A stretch of 14,929 nucleotides of DNA, from positions 1 to 14,929 of the forward strand of contig JAPLJW010000267.1 of the NCBI GenBank assembly GCA_026388365.1. The letters are read 5' to 3'. The translations under genes were made by a program, and so were the position numbers. Positions 5,160 to 12,766 of the stretch are shown piece after piece. The DNA is from Deltaproteobacteria bacterium. Lineage in GTDB: Bacteria; Desulfobacterota; Syntrophia; Syntrophales; UBA5619. The notes under the pieces were generated by a model. It was not told where the DNA came from. It searched no databases and worked only from the letters and a program-made list of their open reading frames with translations. The number at the start of each line of letters is the position of its first letter. The stretch's first letter is position 1.

Positions 5160-7577
5160 CTAATGATTCACAATTTCCCAGTTCAAATCGGGAACGGTCA
5201 GGAGCAAGCCGCCTCCTGTAAAGGTTACTCCGTTCATATACCAAACAACGTTTTCACCGGTTGAGGCATTTCTCCAAAGGACGTCCGTATGGCCGTCGCT
5301 GTTAAAGTCTCCTGTACCCACAATTTCCCAGTTCAAATCGGGAACGGTCAGAAGGAAGCCGCCTCCTGTGAAGGTTACTCCGTTCATATACCAAACAACG
5401 TTTTCACCGGTTGAGGCATTTCTCCAAAGAATGTCTGAATTGTTAAAATCGGTTATATTTATACCACCGCTCTGAGTGACAGTGAAAGTTTGTCTGGTAA
5501 CGGTTATGTTCCCCCTCCGTGCATTACCCGCATTAGATTCAACTGAATAACTCAAAGTGCCGGCCCCGATGCCACTGCTGCCTGAAGTAATCGTTATCCA
5601 CGAAGCATTGCTCGTGGCGGTCCAGGAACAACTGCTGGATGAGGTTGTGATGGTCACCGTGCCCGTATTGCCGGAAGAGCTGAAGGAAGCACTGGTTGGG
5701 GAAAGGGTGTAGGTGCAGGAAGCGGCGCCATTCTGGGTAACGGTGAAGGTCCGTTCTCCAATGGTCATGGTTCCGGTCCTGCTGCTTCCCGTATTGGCGG
5801 ATACGGAATAGTAAACCGCTCCATTGCCGGTCCCCGTACTGCCCGCGGTCACCGTGATCCACCAATCATTGCTTATGGCGCTCCAGAAGCAGCTCCCGGA
5901 CGAGGTTGAAACTGTCACCGCTCCCGTATTGCCGGAAGAGCTGAAGGAAGCACTGGTTGGGGAAAGGGTGTAGGTGCAGGAAGCGGCGCCATTCTGGGTA
6001 ACGGTGAAGGTCCGTTCTCCAATGGTCATGGTTCCTGTCCTGCTGCTTCCCGTATTGGCGGAAACGGAGTAGAAAACCGTTCCATTGCCGGTTCCCGCAC
6101 TGCCGGCGGTAATCGCTATCCATGAAGTATTATTGCTTGTGGCGGTCCAGGAACAACTGCTGGATGAGGTTGTGATGGTCACCGCGCCCGTATTGCCCGA
6201 AGAGCTGAAGGAAGAACTGGTTGGGGAGATGGCGTAGGTGCAGGAAGGCGTAGCCTGGCGGTACGCAGCGATGACGTTTTTTATTTCTCGAACGGTGCGC
6301 GCGTTGTCGCCATTTGTGGCATGACCCGTCGCCGCCCCGATATAGGTTATGCTGGGGTTGGAAAAATAGGGTACCCGCGTATGTTTCATGCCGTCGGAAA
6401 AGTATGATCCGGATTCGTAGGTCATGATGGAACAGTATCGTCCGCCGTCGGTGCTGACCCAGCGCCATCCTGCGGAGTAGGAGTACAACCCGGGTCCGGG
6501 TTGGACGTTCTGCGTTTTGTGATGGCTCAAACCCATGTTATGGCCGATTTCGTGGATCGTGGTATAGGTCCAACTTGCCTGCTGTACGCGGGTGATCGAG
6601 AAGGCATACGCCGGGAGGCCGGATGGTGAGTTGAGCAAATAACCGATCCCTCCGGTGTCGTCCGTTTTTGTGACCAGGACCACCAGATCCGCCGCATAGG
6701 TGTTGCGCATCGCATGCACCGCATCGAGATATCCATCTGCCGATCCCTGCAGGCGATCCAGGTCAATCCCCGAATCGCCGTTTTCGGTATAAGCAACTTC
6801 CTCGGAGTGGATCAAGTGTACGGTAAATTGCGTGCCGCTGTTATCGGCAACAAGCTGCGCTTTTTCCATAGCCTGGGCGATCACATTGCTGATGCTGCCT
6901 TCGTTCGAATTGGCCCATATTCTTGCCGCCGGTGTGTAAATCACCATGACCTCAACCGTGGCCGTGGAATCATCGACGACCCGATTGAGCAGAATGCGTT
7001 CCTGAAGCGCCTTGATTTCCTGCTCTTCTTCCGGTTTGGGCGGAGGGGGGATCACCGCAGGTGAATCTTCCAGCTTGTCCATCTTTAATGGGTCGTGATC
7101 CAAAAGGTAATGCGCCCGTGAATCCGGATCATAAACGATCGTGTATTCCACGCCCAGTTCCGGCACATGGATGGACGCGAGGCTGAGATCGCCGGTGGTG
7201 GAGATCAGCACGTACCCCAAAGGGTAGTTCCGCAGACGACCGCGTATGGAGATCGTACCCTGCGCATTGACGGAAACACGATCGACGGTTGCGTGATATG
7301 AGGTGTCGGGGAACAGGTTGAGAACAAGCTCATCGCCTTTCGCGATTCCATCGGTCAGGGCAAGTTGCTTTAACAAATCAACCCTGCGCCACCTCGCGGC
7401 AGACCTGAAGAGGCCCTTTTCTTCCGCTTTTTGAGTCTGCATGACGGCCTGATGGCCCTCGGGCTCAACGATCAGGGAAAACTCCGCGGCGAACGCTGCA
7501 GAAAAACTCAACAATACGATACAGAGGAGGAGCAGGCAGGTCCGCTCTATCTTCATCCGCATTTTATGCGTAAACAT
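5160..7577 (-). CDS. secreted metzincin-type zinc metalloprotease with BACON and VCBS-like repeats
   Basis: The 805-residue preproprotein has a signal peptide (positively charged MRMKIERTC then hydrophobic to AFA, about 6-30), a propeptide-like region (31-200, ending in a proline/glutamate linker PPPPKPEEEQE) and a catalytic domain (about 205-441). The zinc motif is TIHEIGHNMGLSHH: His342, Glu343, His346, Gly349, His352, with a Met-turn SIMTY (Met385). This is metzincin-like, close to the reprolysin/peptidyl-Asp (M72-type) group. Then come three repeats of about 87 residues (444-530, 532-617, 619-704) with SCTY.LSPTS..FSSSGNTG and W...T.GS, read as BACON domains, and two 50-residue VCBS/FG-GAP-like units (708-757, 758-805) with DILWRN and VVWYMNG. 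I chose the ATG at 7575-7577 because GGGAAGAG (7583-7590) is five bases upstream; earlier ATGs lie in a repeat. The end after NWEIVNH is abrupt, as if cut within a longer repeat array. Confidence 0.85.
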   Translation of the reverse strand: MFTHKMRMKIERTCLLLLCIVLLSFSAAFAAEFSLIVEPEGHQAVMQTQKAEEKGLFRSAARWRRVDLLKQLALTDGIAKGDELVLNLFPDTSYHATVDRVSVNAQGTISIRGRLRNYPLGYVLISTTGDLSLASIHVPELGVEYTIVYDPDSRAHYLLDHDPLKMDKLEDSPAVIPPPPKPEEEQEIKALQERILLNRVVDDSTATVEVMVIYTPAARIWANSNEGSISNVIAQAMEKAQLVADNSGTQFTVHLIHSEEVAYTENGDSGIDLDRLQGSADGYLDAVHAMRNTYAADLVVLVTKTDDTGGIGYLLNSPSGLPAYAFSITRVQQASWTYTTIHEIGHNMGLSHHKTQNVQPGPGLYSYSAGWRWVSTDGGRYCSIMTYESGSYFSDGMKHTRVPYFSNPSITYIGAATGHATNGDNARTVREIKNVIAAYRQATPSCTYAISPTSSSFSSSGNTGAVTITTSSSSCSWTATSNNTSWIAITAGSAGTGNGTVFYSVSANTGSSRTGTMTIGERTFTVTQNGAASCTYTLSPTSASFSSSGNTGAVTVSTSSGSCFWSAISNDWWITVTAGSTGTGNGAVYYSVSANTGSSRTGTMTIGERTFTVTQNGAASCTYTLSPTSASFSSSGNTGTVTITTSSSSCSWTATSNASWITITSGSSGIGAGTLSYSVESNAGNARRGNITVTRQTFTVTQSGGINITDFNNSDILWRNASTGENVVWYMNGVTFTGGGFLLTVPDLNWEIVGTGDFNSDGHTDVLWRNASTGENVVWYMNGVTFTGGGLLLTVPDLNWEIVNH
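5169..5431 (-). repeat. 150-base tandem direct repeat encoding VCBS-like units
   Basis: Two copies of about 113 bases (5169-5281 and 5319-5431) are nearly identical, with the same phase 150 bases apart, which equals exactly 50 codons. They encode ASTGENVVWYMNGV and TVPDLNWEIV in both copies. The lower copy breaks off after GAAATTGTG where the upper continues into GGTACAGG, marking the junction at about 5168. Confidence 0.9.
5662..6061 (-). repeat. near-identical DNA segments between BACON units
   Basis: Bases 5662-5774 are identical to 5923-6035 (113 bases, offset 261 bases or 87 codons), and the identity continues about 26 bases further with one mismatch. A different pair of units shares GGCGGTCCAGGAACAACTGC and its surroundings, about 46 identical bases near 5616-5658 and 6141-6181. 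Identity is thus patchy and different pairs of units share different blocks, as after recent duplication or gene conversion. Confidence 0.85.
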
Positions 7578-7582
7578 AATGT

Positions 7583-7590
7583 CTCTTCCC
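7583..7590 (-). promoter_or_regulatory. ribosome binding site deciding the protease start
   Basis: GGGAAGAG on the minus strand ends five bases before the ATG at 7575-7577. It favours this start over the ATG at 7625, which lies inside a palindromic repeat, and over the ATGs at 7562 and 7556. Confidence 0.5.
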
Positions 7591-7616
7591 AACATGACGG
7601 CCTCGTAAAAAGTCAA

Positions 7617-7738
7617 AACCGTCATTCCCTCCCCGGATCGAGTCCGGGGTAAACCCAGCGGGAATGACGGTTATTTCAAAATGTTCCGCACCCCGGCCTT
7701 CGCCGGGGTGATCATAAAGACCGCTTCTCAAAGGTCTC
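7617..7738. repeat. palindromic dispersed-repeat-like element upstream of the protease
   Basis: It has three inverted repeats: AACCGTCATTCCC (7617-7629) with GGGAATGACGGTT (7660-7672), 13 pairs without mismatch; inside it CCCCGGA/TCCGGGG (7631-7637 with 7643-7649); and CACCCCGGC/GCCGGGGTG (7689-7697 with 7702-7710) with loop CTTC. It ends in CAAAGGTCTC (7729-7738). This 10-mer also ends the element at 4490-4645 in the same orientation, and CCGGCCTTCGCCGG (7693-7706) is the exact reverse complement of 4532-4545. The two elements are thus related mosaics. The gene-free stretch 7578-7920 holds this element and the two palindromes listed next. Confidence 0.6.
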
Positions 7739-7807
7739 GCCGCAGGTTCTGCCCGGATGGGCAACGGAGGGAGAAGCATAAATGCACTCACAAACTCCAA
7801 TTGTCCG

Positions 7808-7832
7808 TCCGTCGGGTCCATCACCCGGACGG
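7808..7832. repeat. bulged palindrome, first copy
   Basis: CCGTC-GGGT (7809-7817) pairs with ACCC-G-GACGG (7823-7832) with a one-base bulge, nine pairs, loop CCATC. The left arm TCCGTCGGGT (7808-7817) recurs exactly at 7874-7883, the left arm of the larger palindrome, so both belong to one small repeat family or were duplicated together. Confidence 0.45.
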
Positions 7833-7876
7833 GAGAGGGAAAAGGGCCCTCTGCAGGAATCCTCCGAGATCGGTCC

Positions 7877-7912
7877 GTCGGGTTCCCCGCCCGGAGGGGC
7901 GGGGAATCCGAC
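7877..7912 (-). terminator. strong hairpin just after the Ig-like lipoprotein gene
   Basis: Bases 7877-7892 pair with 7897-7912 over a GGAG loop: 16 positions with only one non-Watson-Crick pair (7882/7907). It begins eight bases after the stop codon at 7921-7923. The place and strength suit a transcript end or 3' stabilising hairpin, but there is no T-run after it on the minus strand, so it is not a classical intrinsic terminator. A repeat-element origin is also possible, since its left arm recurs at 7808-7817. Confidence 0.45.
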
Positions 7913-7920
7913 AGAAGCCG

Positions 7921-9669
7921 TTAGTGAGTTATAACCACGGCGGCGGTATAGGTATTCCCGCTGATCGTGATGCTCGCCGTGACAACACCTGCTTGTGTTC
8001 CGGCTAATCCAGCAGCAGACGTAAAAATGGTCTGGGCGTTACCGCTGCCGTCCGTTATCGCGCCTCCAGGCAGTATGCTGGTGCCGCCAGTCTGAACAAA
8101 GCTGACGGCCACGCCGCTGACGGGTTTCCCCGGAGTTTCGTTGTTCTTCACGTTTGCCGTGATGACACTGCTGTTACCGGCTCCAGCGCCGACGGCCGAA
8201 GGAGCCGCTGTGACGCTGATGCTGAACGCCGCCGTCGACGAGCCGACCCGGGTGATCGCCTTGGCGTCGGTCGCCGTGCCGACGGCCGCCTGGACCGTAT
8301 CCTGAACGGTTACCGCCGGACTTGCGTTCCCCGGCTGGTAGATCACGACCGCATTGCCGCTGCTGTCCGTCGTCGCGGTCGTCGGGGTCAAAGTCGCGCC
8401 GCTGCTGTTGACCGGCAGCGAGAAACTCACCGTTTCAACGGGGGCAGCTATTAGGGCTCCAGTTGCATCGGTCTTTTGAACCTTGGCGGTGATGATGCTG
8501 ACCTGTCCCGCCGAGACTTGAGTTACCGATGGAGTTATTGTTACCGTATAAGTCGACGGCGTCGTCGACGCCCGCTTGAGGATGATCGCGGCGTTCGATC
8601 CGTTGGCCAGGAGGGCCTGGACCGTATCCTGGATCGCGGCGCCCGGCGAATTGGCCCCCGCCCGGTAGATGACCGTTGCGATCCCAGTGCCGCTGGCCGT
8701 AACCGTGATCGTATTGACGGCAAATCCTCCGCTGTTGATGAAAACGGCCCCGCTCGTGTTCACCGGGATCGTGAAGGTCACGGCTGCGCCGGCCTTGTTG
8801 TCGCCGGCGACGGTCGCCGTGATGATTCTCGTCTGACCTGCGCTGATTTCGGTATCGGCGGCAGGCGCCGCGGCCAGCGTGACCGACAGATCCGTCGTCG
8901 GCGGCGGCGCCGTCCCGGCGGTGCGTTTGATGTCCACCGCCGCGCTGGAGGCGTAATCCTGCAGATCGGCCTGGACGGCGTCGTAAACAACCGAGTACGG
9001 ATCGGCGCCCCCCGCCTTATAGACCGCCGTCGCATTGCCGCCGACGTCGGTGTAGACATAGCAGTTGCCGTCCGTGCTTGCATCCGTGAAGATGGCGCCG
9101 CTTCCATTCGCCGTAAGTCTGAATCGGACGAATGCATTCTTGACGGGGTTGCTGGCCCCGTCGATCACGTGGGCCGTGATGACGGAGGTCTGGCCGGCAA
9201 CGACCTCCTTGGCGGAGGCTTCCAGCTTTTCGATGCGGGGGTCGGTCAAACCGCCCGTCTTGTTGATGTGAATCGTGGCCGTGGCGCCGACTTCGGTCGT
9301 CACGCGCACGATGTCCGCGTACATGGTGTTCCCCGACGTAAAGGAGGCCGTAACCAGGCCGTCGCCGTTGGTCCTGTCGTTCACGACGGTCAGCGTGGCG
9401 AGACTGCCTGGATTCACTATGGAAAAGGAGACCTGCTCGTTGACGACCGGCACGGAGGTCCCGTTGCTGCGGAGGTTCGAGACCTTGGCGGTCAGCGTGA
9501 TGGTCCCGTTCGGCACAACTTCCGCGGTGTCGGTGATCGATCCGGATTTATCGAGGAATCGAACGGTCCCCGTCCCCATGGGATCGGCTGCGCTGCCGCC
9601 GCCGCAACCGCAGATGCAGAGCGCCAGGATGCATAGAAACAGTCCTGATAAATAGAAATTCTTACGCAT
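7921..9669 (-). CDS. lipoprotein with about five Ig-like (invasin/Big-type) repeats
   Basis: The 582-residue protein starts with MRKNFYLSGL, a hydrophobic stretch, and a lipobox-like ICGC ending at Cys22, followed by GGGSAADP; this is a lipoprotein signal, though the extra cysteines at 18 and 20 blur the exact site. About five beta-sandwich repeats of 100 to 115 residues follow (about 32-140, 141-250, 260-367, 372-476, 480-582). Each has a pattern like V.AGQ..IITA.V....G.P...V.F.......GA......TD..G.A...Y, ending near QDTVQA. This is the bacterial Ig-like group used in adhesins and surface spacers. It has no enzymatic domain. I use the ATG at 9667-9669, since AAGGAGG lies seven bases upstream; the longer frame to 9747 adds only non-signal residues. 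It lies downstream of the pil genes and may be their functional partner in surface attachment, but this is inference. No ligand can be named. Confidence 0.8.
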   Translation of the reverse strand: MRKNFYLSGLFLCILALCICGCGGGSAADPMGTGTVRFLDKSGSITDTAEVVPNGTITLTAKVSNLRSNGTSVPVVNEQVSFSIVNPGSLATLTVVNDRTNGDGLVTASFTSGNTMYADIVRVTTEVGATATIHINKTGGLTDPRIEKLEASAKEVVAGQTSVITAHVIDGASNPVKNAFVRFRLTANGSGAIFTDASTDGNCYVYTDVGGNATAVYKAGGADPYSVVYDAVQADLQDYASSAAVDIKRTAGTAPPPTTDLSVTLAAAPAADTEISAGQTRIITATVAGDNKAGAAVTFTIPVNTSGAVFINSGGFAVNTITVTASGTGIATVIYRAGANSPGAAIQDTVQALLANGSNAAIILKRASTTPSTYTVTITPSVTQVSAGQVSIITAKVQKTDATGALIAAPVETVSFSLPVNSSGATLTPTTATTDSSGNAVVIYQPGNASPAVTVQDTVQAAVGTATDAKAITRVGSSTAAFSISVTAAPSAVGAGAGNSSVITANVKNNETPGKPVSGVAVSFVQTGGTSILPGGAITDGSGNAQTIFTSAAGLAGTQAGVVTASITISGNTYTAAVVITH

Positions 9670-9676
9670 GACCCAT

Positions 9677-9683
9677 CCTCCTT
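9677..9683 (-). promoter_or_regulatory. ribosome binding site deciding the Ig-like lipoprotein start
   Basis: AAGGAGG on the minus strand, seven bases before the ATG at 9667-9669. It is the best Shine-Dalgarno in the window and places the start directly before the lipoprotein signal peptide. Confidence 0.8.
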
Positions 9684-9827
9684 GATAGACCCGTCCCCTT
9701 GATGATGTGATCCGGAAAGGCCTCGGCGCGGAAGTCAAAATCCGCACCGTTGCCGTCCCCGGGAAAATACTTTATGTCTGCAAACATCCTCATTTTCCTG
9801 CCGCGCGCCCGATTCAAAGGGCCGGCC

Positions 9828-10781
9828 TCATTTCCCGACCATCTTGAATTCGCGCGCCCGGCGCTGGGCCTCGGCGACCTGATCGGGAGACATCCAGACG
9901 GTCAGACGGTCCCGCTCGGTCGTCGCCCTCGCCTCGCCCCTGGCCGATGCCAGGATATAAAACGACAGGGCGGTGACATCGTTCTGGGGGACGCCCTGGC
10001 CCTTTTCGTAGAGCCTGCCGGCGAAGAACTGGGCCTGTATATTCCCCTGCTCCGCCGCCTTGAGATACCACTTGGCCGCTTCCGGGTAGTCCTGGGGGAC
10101 GCCTTCGCCGATCTCGCACATATAAGCCAGATTCGACTGGGCATAGGGATCGCCCTTCTCCGCCGCCAGCCGGAAGAGGCGCGCCGCCTCGGCATAATCC
10201 CGATCCACACCCCGGCCCCGGTAGTAGAGGATCCCCAGCTTCATCTGGGCCGCCGCGTCTCCCGATTCGACCAGGGGTTTCAGGTCCTGCACCATGCCCT
10301 GATACTCTTTTTCGGATTTGAATTCCCGGCCCAGGCGCTGGGCCTCCGTCACCTGAGCGGGCGTCATCCGCAACAGCAGGCTATCCCGCAGCGGGACCGC
10401 CTCGCTGCTCCCCTGGAGCACGGCGAAATTGAACCACATCAGCGCCTTGACGTCATCCTGGAAGAAACCCTGCCGGTCGGCGTAGAGCAACGCGAGGGCG
10501 ATCCGGGCCGCCACGTTTTCCTGTTCCGCCGATCGCTGCAGCCATCTCTCCGCCTGCCGGGGATCCGGGAGCACCCCGAGGCCGTCCCGGTACATCAGGC
10601 CCAGATGGAGCTGCGCCTCGGCGTCGTCCTGCTCCGCCATCGCGGTCAACTCCTGCATCGCCGTCGCGTAATCCCCGCTCCGATAGGCCTTGAACCCTTT
10701 CTGATAAGGGTCCGAGGCACAGCCGGCCAAAAGGATGGCCATTCCGGCCAGGATGATGAAAGCCGTCAGATATCGTTTCAT
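9828..10781 (-). CDS. Sel1-repeat lipoprotein downstream of pilQ
   Basis: The 317-residue protein has a clear lipoprotein signal: MKRYLTAFIILAGMAILLAGC with lipobox LAGC and Cys21. Sel1-like (TPR-related) repeats follow, such as AEAQLHLGLMYRDGLGV (54-70), AAAQMKLGILYYRGRGV (176-192), AQSNLAYMCEIGEGV (214-228) and AQFFAGRLYEKGQGV (250-264). The protein is an internal duplication: MTPAQVTEAQRLGREFK (139-155) and MSPDQVAEAQRRAREFK (297-313) close the two halves. Sel1 arrays bind partner proteins. The start at 10781 is supported by AAGGAG six bases upstream; the longer frame to 10811 lacks such a site. It begins 41 bases after the pilQ stop with no terminator between, so it is probably co-transcribed. 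Known secretin pilotins of type IV pili (PilW/PilF, Tgl) are TPR lipoproteins, which makes a PilQ helper role attractive but unproven. Confidence 0.85.
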   Translation of the reverse strand: MKRYLTAFIILAGMAILLAGCASDPYQKGFKAYRSGDYATAMQELTAMAEQDDAEAQLHLGLMYRDGLGVLPDPRQAERWLQRSAEQENVAARIALALLYADRQGFFQDDVKALMWFNFAVLQGSSEAVPLRDSLLLRMTPAQVTEAQRLGREFKSEKEYQGMVQDLKPLVESGDAAAQMKLGILYYRGRGVDRDYAEAARLFRLAAEKGDPYAQSNLAYMCEIGEGVPQDYPEAAKWYLKAAEQGNIQAQFFAGRLYEKGQGVPQNDVTALSFYILASARGEARATTERDRLTVWMSPDQVAEAQRRAREFKMVGK

Positions 10782-10787
10782 CGAGCG

Positions 10788-10793
10788 CTCCTT
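10788..10793 (-). promoter_or_regulatory. ribosome binding site deciding the Sel1 lipoprotein start
   Basis: AAGGAG on the minus strand, six bases before the ATG at 10779-10781. It supports that start over the upstream ATG at 10811. Confidence 0.7.
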
Positions 10794-10822
10794 TTTTCTG
10801 ATGCGAAACATGCTTTACCGCC

Positions 10823-12766
10823 TTATTGACGGGTCGGCGAAGGCGGGTTTCCGCCGCCGCCGGGACCGTCCTGGATGCCTGCCACCGCCGAAGGTTTCAT
10901 GATGGACGGCGTGATGAAGATGAGGACCTCCTCCATCCCGGTGTTCTTCGTCTCGGACTTGAAGAGCCAGCCCAGGATCGGCACATCCTTGAAGAGCGGA
11001 ATGCCCGTGTCGCCCAGGGTATTCGACTGCTTGGTCAGACCGGAGATGACGATCGTTTCGCCGTCCTGAACGATCAGGTTCGTTTCGGTCTTTTTCTTGA
11101 TGATGAAGGGATTTCCTTCCACAACGCGGGTCGTGTCCACTTCATCCTTGCTCACGAGGATTTTCATCTTCATGTTCTTGCCGTCGATCACATGGGGGGT
11201 GATCTCCAGCCTCAGAACCACCGTCTCGAACTTCACCGTCCGGGTCGTCGAGCCGCCGGACGTCTCCGTCGTCACATAGGGCACCTTCAAGCCGTTTTCC
11301 GTGTAGGCCAACTGGTTGTCCATCGTCGTGATCGAAGGGCTGGAGAGGATGTTCAGCTTGTTGTCCTTCTGCAGCGCGCTCAACTGGAGTTCCAGCATGT
11401 TGCCGCCGATGGTCCCGAAAATGAGCCCCAGGGTGCCCGAGGCGCTCGCGGTCATGCCGGAGGCCGGGAAATTGACGCCCATTCCCTGGCCGCCGACGCC
11501 CGGGCTGCCGTAGGCCGGCGCATAGCTTCCCGCCAGGGCGCTGCCCGGGGGGGTGGTGCTGCCGCCGACGCCGCCCGGCGTCACGTACATGCCGTAATCC
11601 CCGATATTTCGTCCCAAGACGCCTCCCCACTGGATGCCCAGGCTCCGGGCCATGTCCTTGGTCGTCTCGACGATGTTGGCCTTGATCTGGATCTGGCTGG
11701 TCGGCTTGTCGATCTTCTCGATGATGGGGATGATCCGGCGGATGTCGTCGGGCAGGGCCTGGATGATGAGCGAGTTGCTGTGCTCATCGACCCGCACCGA
11801 ACCCCGGAGCTTGCCGTCCTTGTCCTTGAGAAATTCCTGGAGATTCTCCTTGAGGCCGGCGGCGCTGGCGTAATTGACGCTGATCACCTTCGTCACCTGG
11901 GGCTCCACATCCCGACGGTTTCTCTCCAGGATCTGCTGCTTCGCCAGATTTTCCGCCGTCATGACGGTGATGACGTTATCCTTCTTGATTTTCTCGTAGT
12001 TCTTCATCTTGAGAATGATGTCCAGCGCCTCTTCCCAGGTGACGTCCCTGAGGTTCAGGGTCAACGGCCCCGTCTTCTTGACGTCGTCATCGTAAACGAT
12101 GCTGACCCCCCCCTGTTCGGAGAGCAGCCGGAATACAGATTCGATAAGGGCATTCTGGATGTCGATCGAGATGCGGGCGGCCTTCTTTTCCTTTCCGGCA
12201 TCTCCCGCCGCCTGCTTCCCGGGCGCCGCCGGTTGTGCGGCGGGCGGCTGCGTCTGCGGCGCCGCCGGAGGCTGCGCTGCCGGCAACGGCTTCTCCGGTG
12301 CAGGCGCTGCGGCCGACGCGAGCGAGCTTACATTGAATTCGATGAGGACATTCATTCCCTCCTGCCGCACGCTGTAGGGCGCCTTCTGCTTCAATTCGAT
12401 CGCCGCGAGAACCCAGGATCGGCCATCGGCCGTTTTCTGGACGGGCGTCACCCGGAGCACATTGGCCAGGGCCGGATCGCCCAGCGGATGCCGGAGCCCC
12501 TCGGGAACGAAGAGGTTCTCCATGCGGACCGCCACCACATTGCCCGGCTGACTCTCGACGGTCACGCCGGACTGTTTCGATACCGTCAGGGTCACCCGCT
12601 CCCTGCCCGGGAGCCTTTCAAAGGTGACATTTTCGAGGTATCCTGCGGCGACCGTCTCCGCAGCCGCATCCGGCGCTGCAGGGGCCGCGCCCCACGCCGG
12701 GGGGAGGGCCGCCGTCATGATCGCCGCGAGAAAAACAAGCCATTTCCATCGTATTGCCCGCTTCAT
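10823..12766 (-). CDS. pilQ: type IV pilus secretin
   Basis: PilQ forms the outer-membrane ring through which the pilus passes. The 647-residue protein has a signal peptide (to about AWGA, residue 27), a single AMIN domain (about 45-145, peptidoglycan binding), a Pro/Ala/Gln-rich linker (150-198), a secretin short N-terminal domain (about 205-272, DVTWEEALDIILK), a secretin N1/NolW-like domain (about 293-355, VISVNYASA and RVDEHSNSLII) and the secretin beta domain (about 360-622). The hallmark GIPLFKDVPILGWLFKSE is at 588-605 and the end EEVLIFITP at 612-620. A Gly/Ser/Pro-rich insert (about 395-440, TPGGVGGSTTPPGS) lies within the secretin domain. It is shorter than secretins with two or three AMIN domains, such as that of Myxococcus. 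The ATG overlaps the pilP stop by four bases (ATGA), so translation is coupled. Confidence 0.95.
   Translation of the reverse strand: MKRAIRWKWLVFLAAIMTAALPPAWGAAPAAPDAAAETVAAGYLENVTFERLPGRERVTLTVSKQSGVTVESQPGNVVAVRMENLFVPEGLRHPLGDPALANVLRVTPVQKTADGRSWVLAAIELKQKAPYSVRQEGMNVLIEFNVSSLASAAAPAPEKPLPAAQPPAAPQTQPPAAQPAAPGKQAAGDAGKEKKAARISIDIQNALIESVFRLLSEQGGVSIVYDDDVKKTGPLTLNLRDVTWEEALDIILKMKNYEKIKKDNVITVMTAENLAKQQILERNRRDVEPQVTKVISVNYASAAGLKENLQEFLKDKDGKLRGSVRVDEHSNSLIIQALPDDIRRIIPIIEKIDKPTSQIQIKANIVETTKDMARSLGIQWGGVLGRNIGDYGMYVTPGGVGGSTTPPGSALAGSYAPAYGSPGVGGQGMGVNFPASGMTASASGTLGLIFGTIGGNMLELQLSALQKDNKLNILSSPSITTMDNQLAYTENGLKVPYVTTETSGGSTTRTVKFETVVLRLEITPHVIDGKNMKMKILVSKDEVDTTRVVEGNPFIIKKKTETNLIVQDGETIVISGLTKQSNTLGDTGIPLFKDVPILGWLFKSETKNTGMEEVLIFITPSIMKPSAVAGIQDGPGGGGNPPSPTRQ

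Noticed and set aside
4702..5244. 180-residue open frame as an independent intact gene
   Set aside because: Its first 28 residues are the protease repeat read out of frame, and no ribosome site precedes the ATG at 5244. Only the part below 5160 looks like real protein.
7600..7616. TTGACT (minus strand, 7611-7616) as a -35 box for the protease
   Set aside because: No acceptable -10 box lies at 16 to 18 bases; the best candidate is only about 14 bases away with three of six matches.
8476..9636. 386-residue plus-strand open frame opposite the Ig-like gene
   Set aside because: The periodic arginine/glycine/aspartate-rich text mirrors the Ig-like repeats; the minus-strand gene has a strong ribosome site and lipoprotein signal.
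9774..9787. near-palindrome ATGTCTGCAAACAT as an operator before the Ig-like gene
   Set aside because: Only 12 of 14 bases match, there is one copy, and no convincing promoter is beside it; too weak to list as a site.
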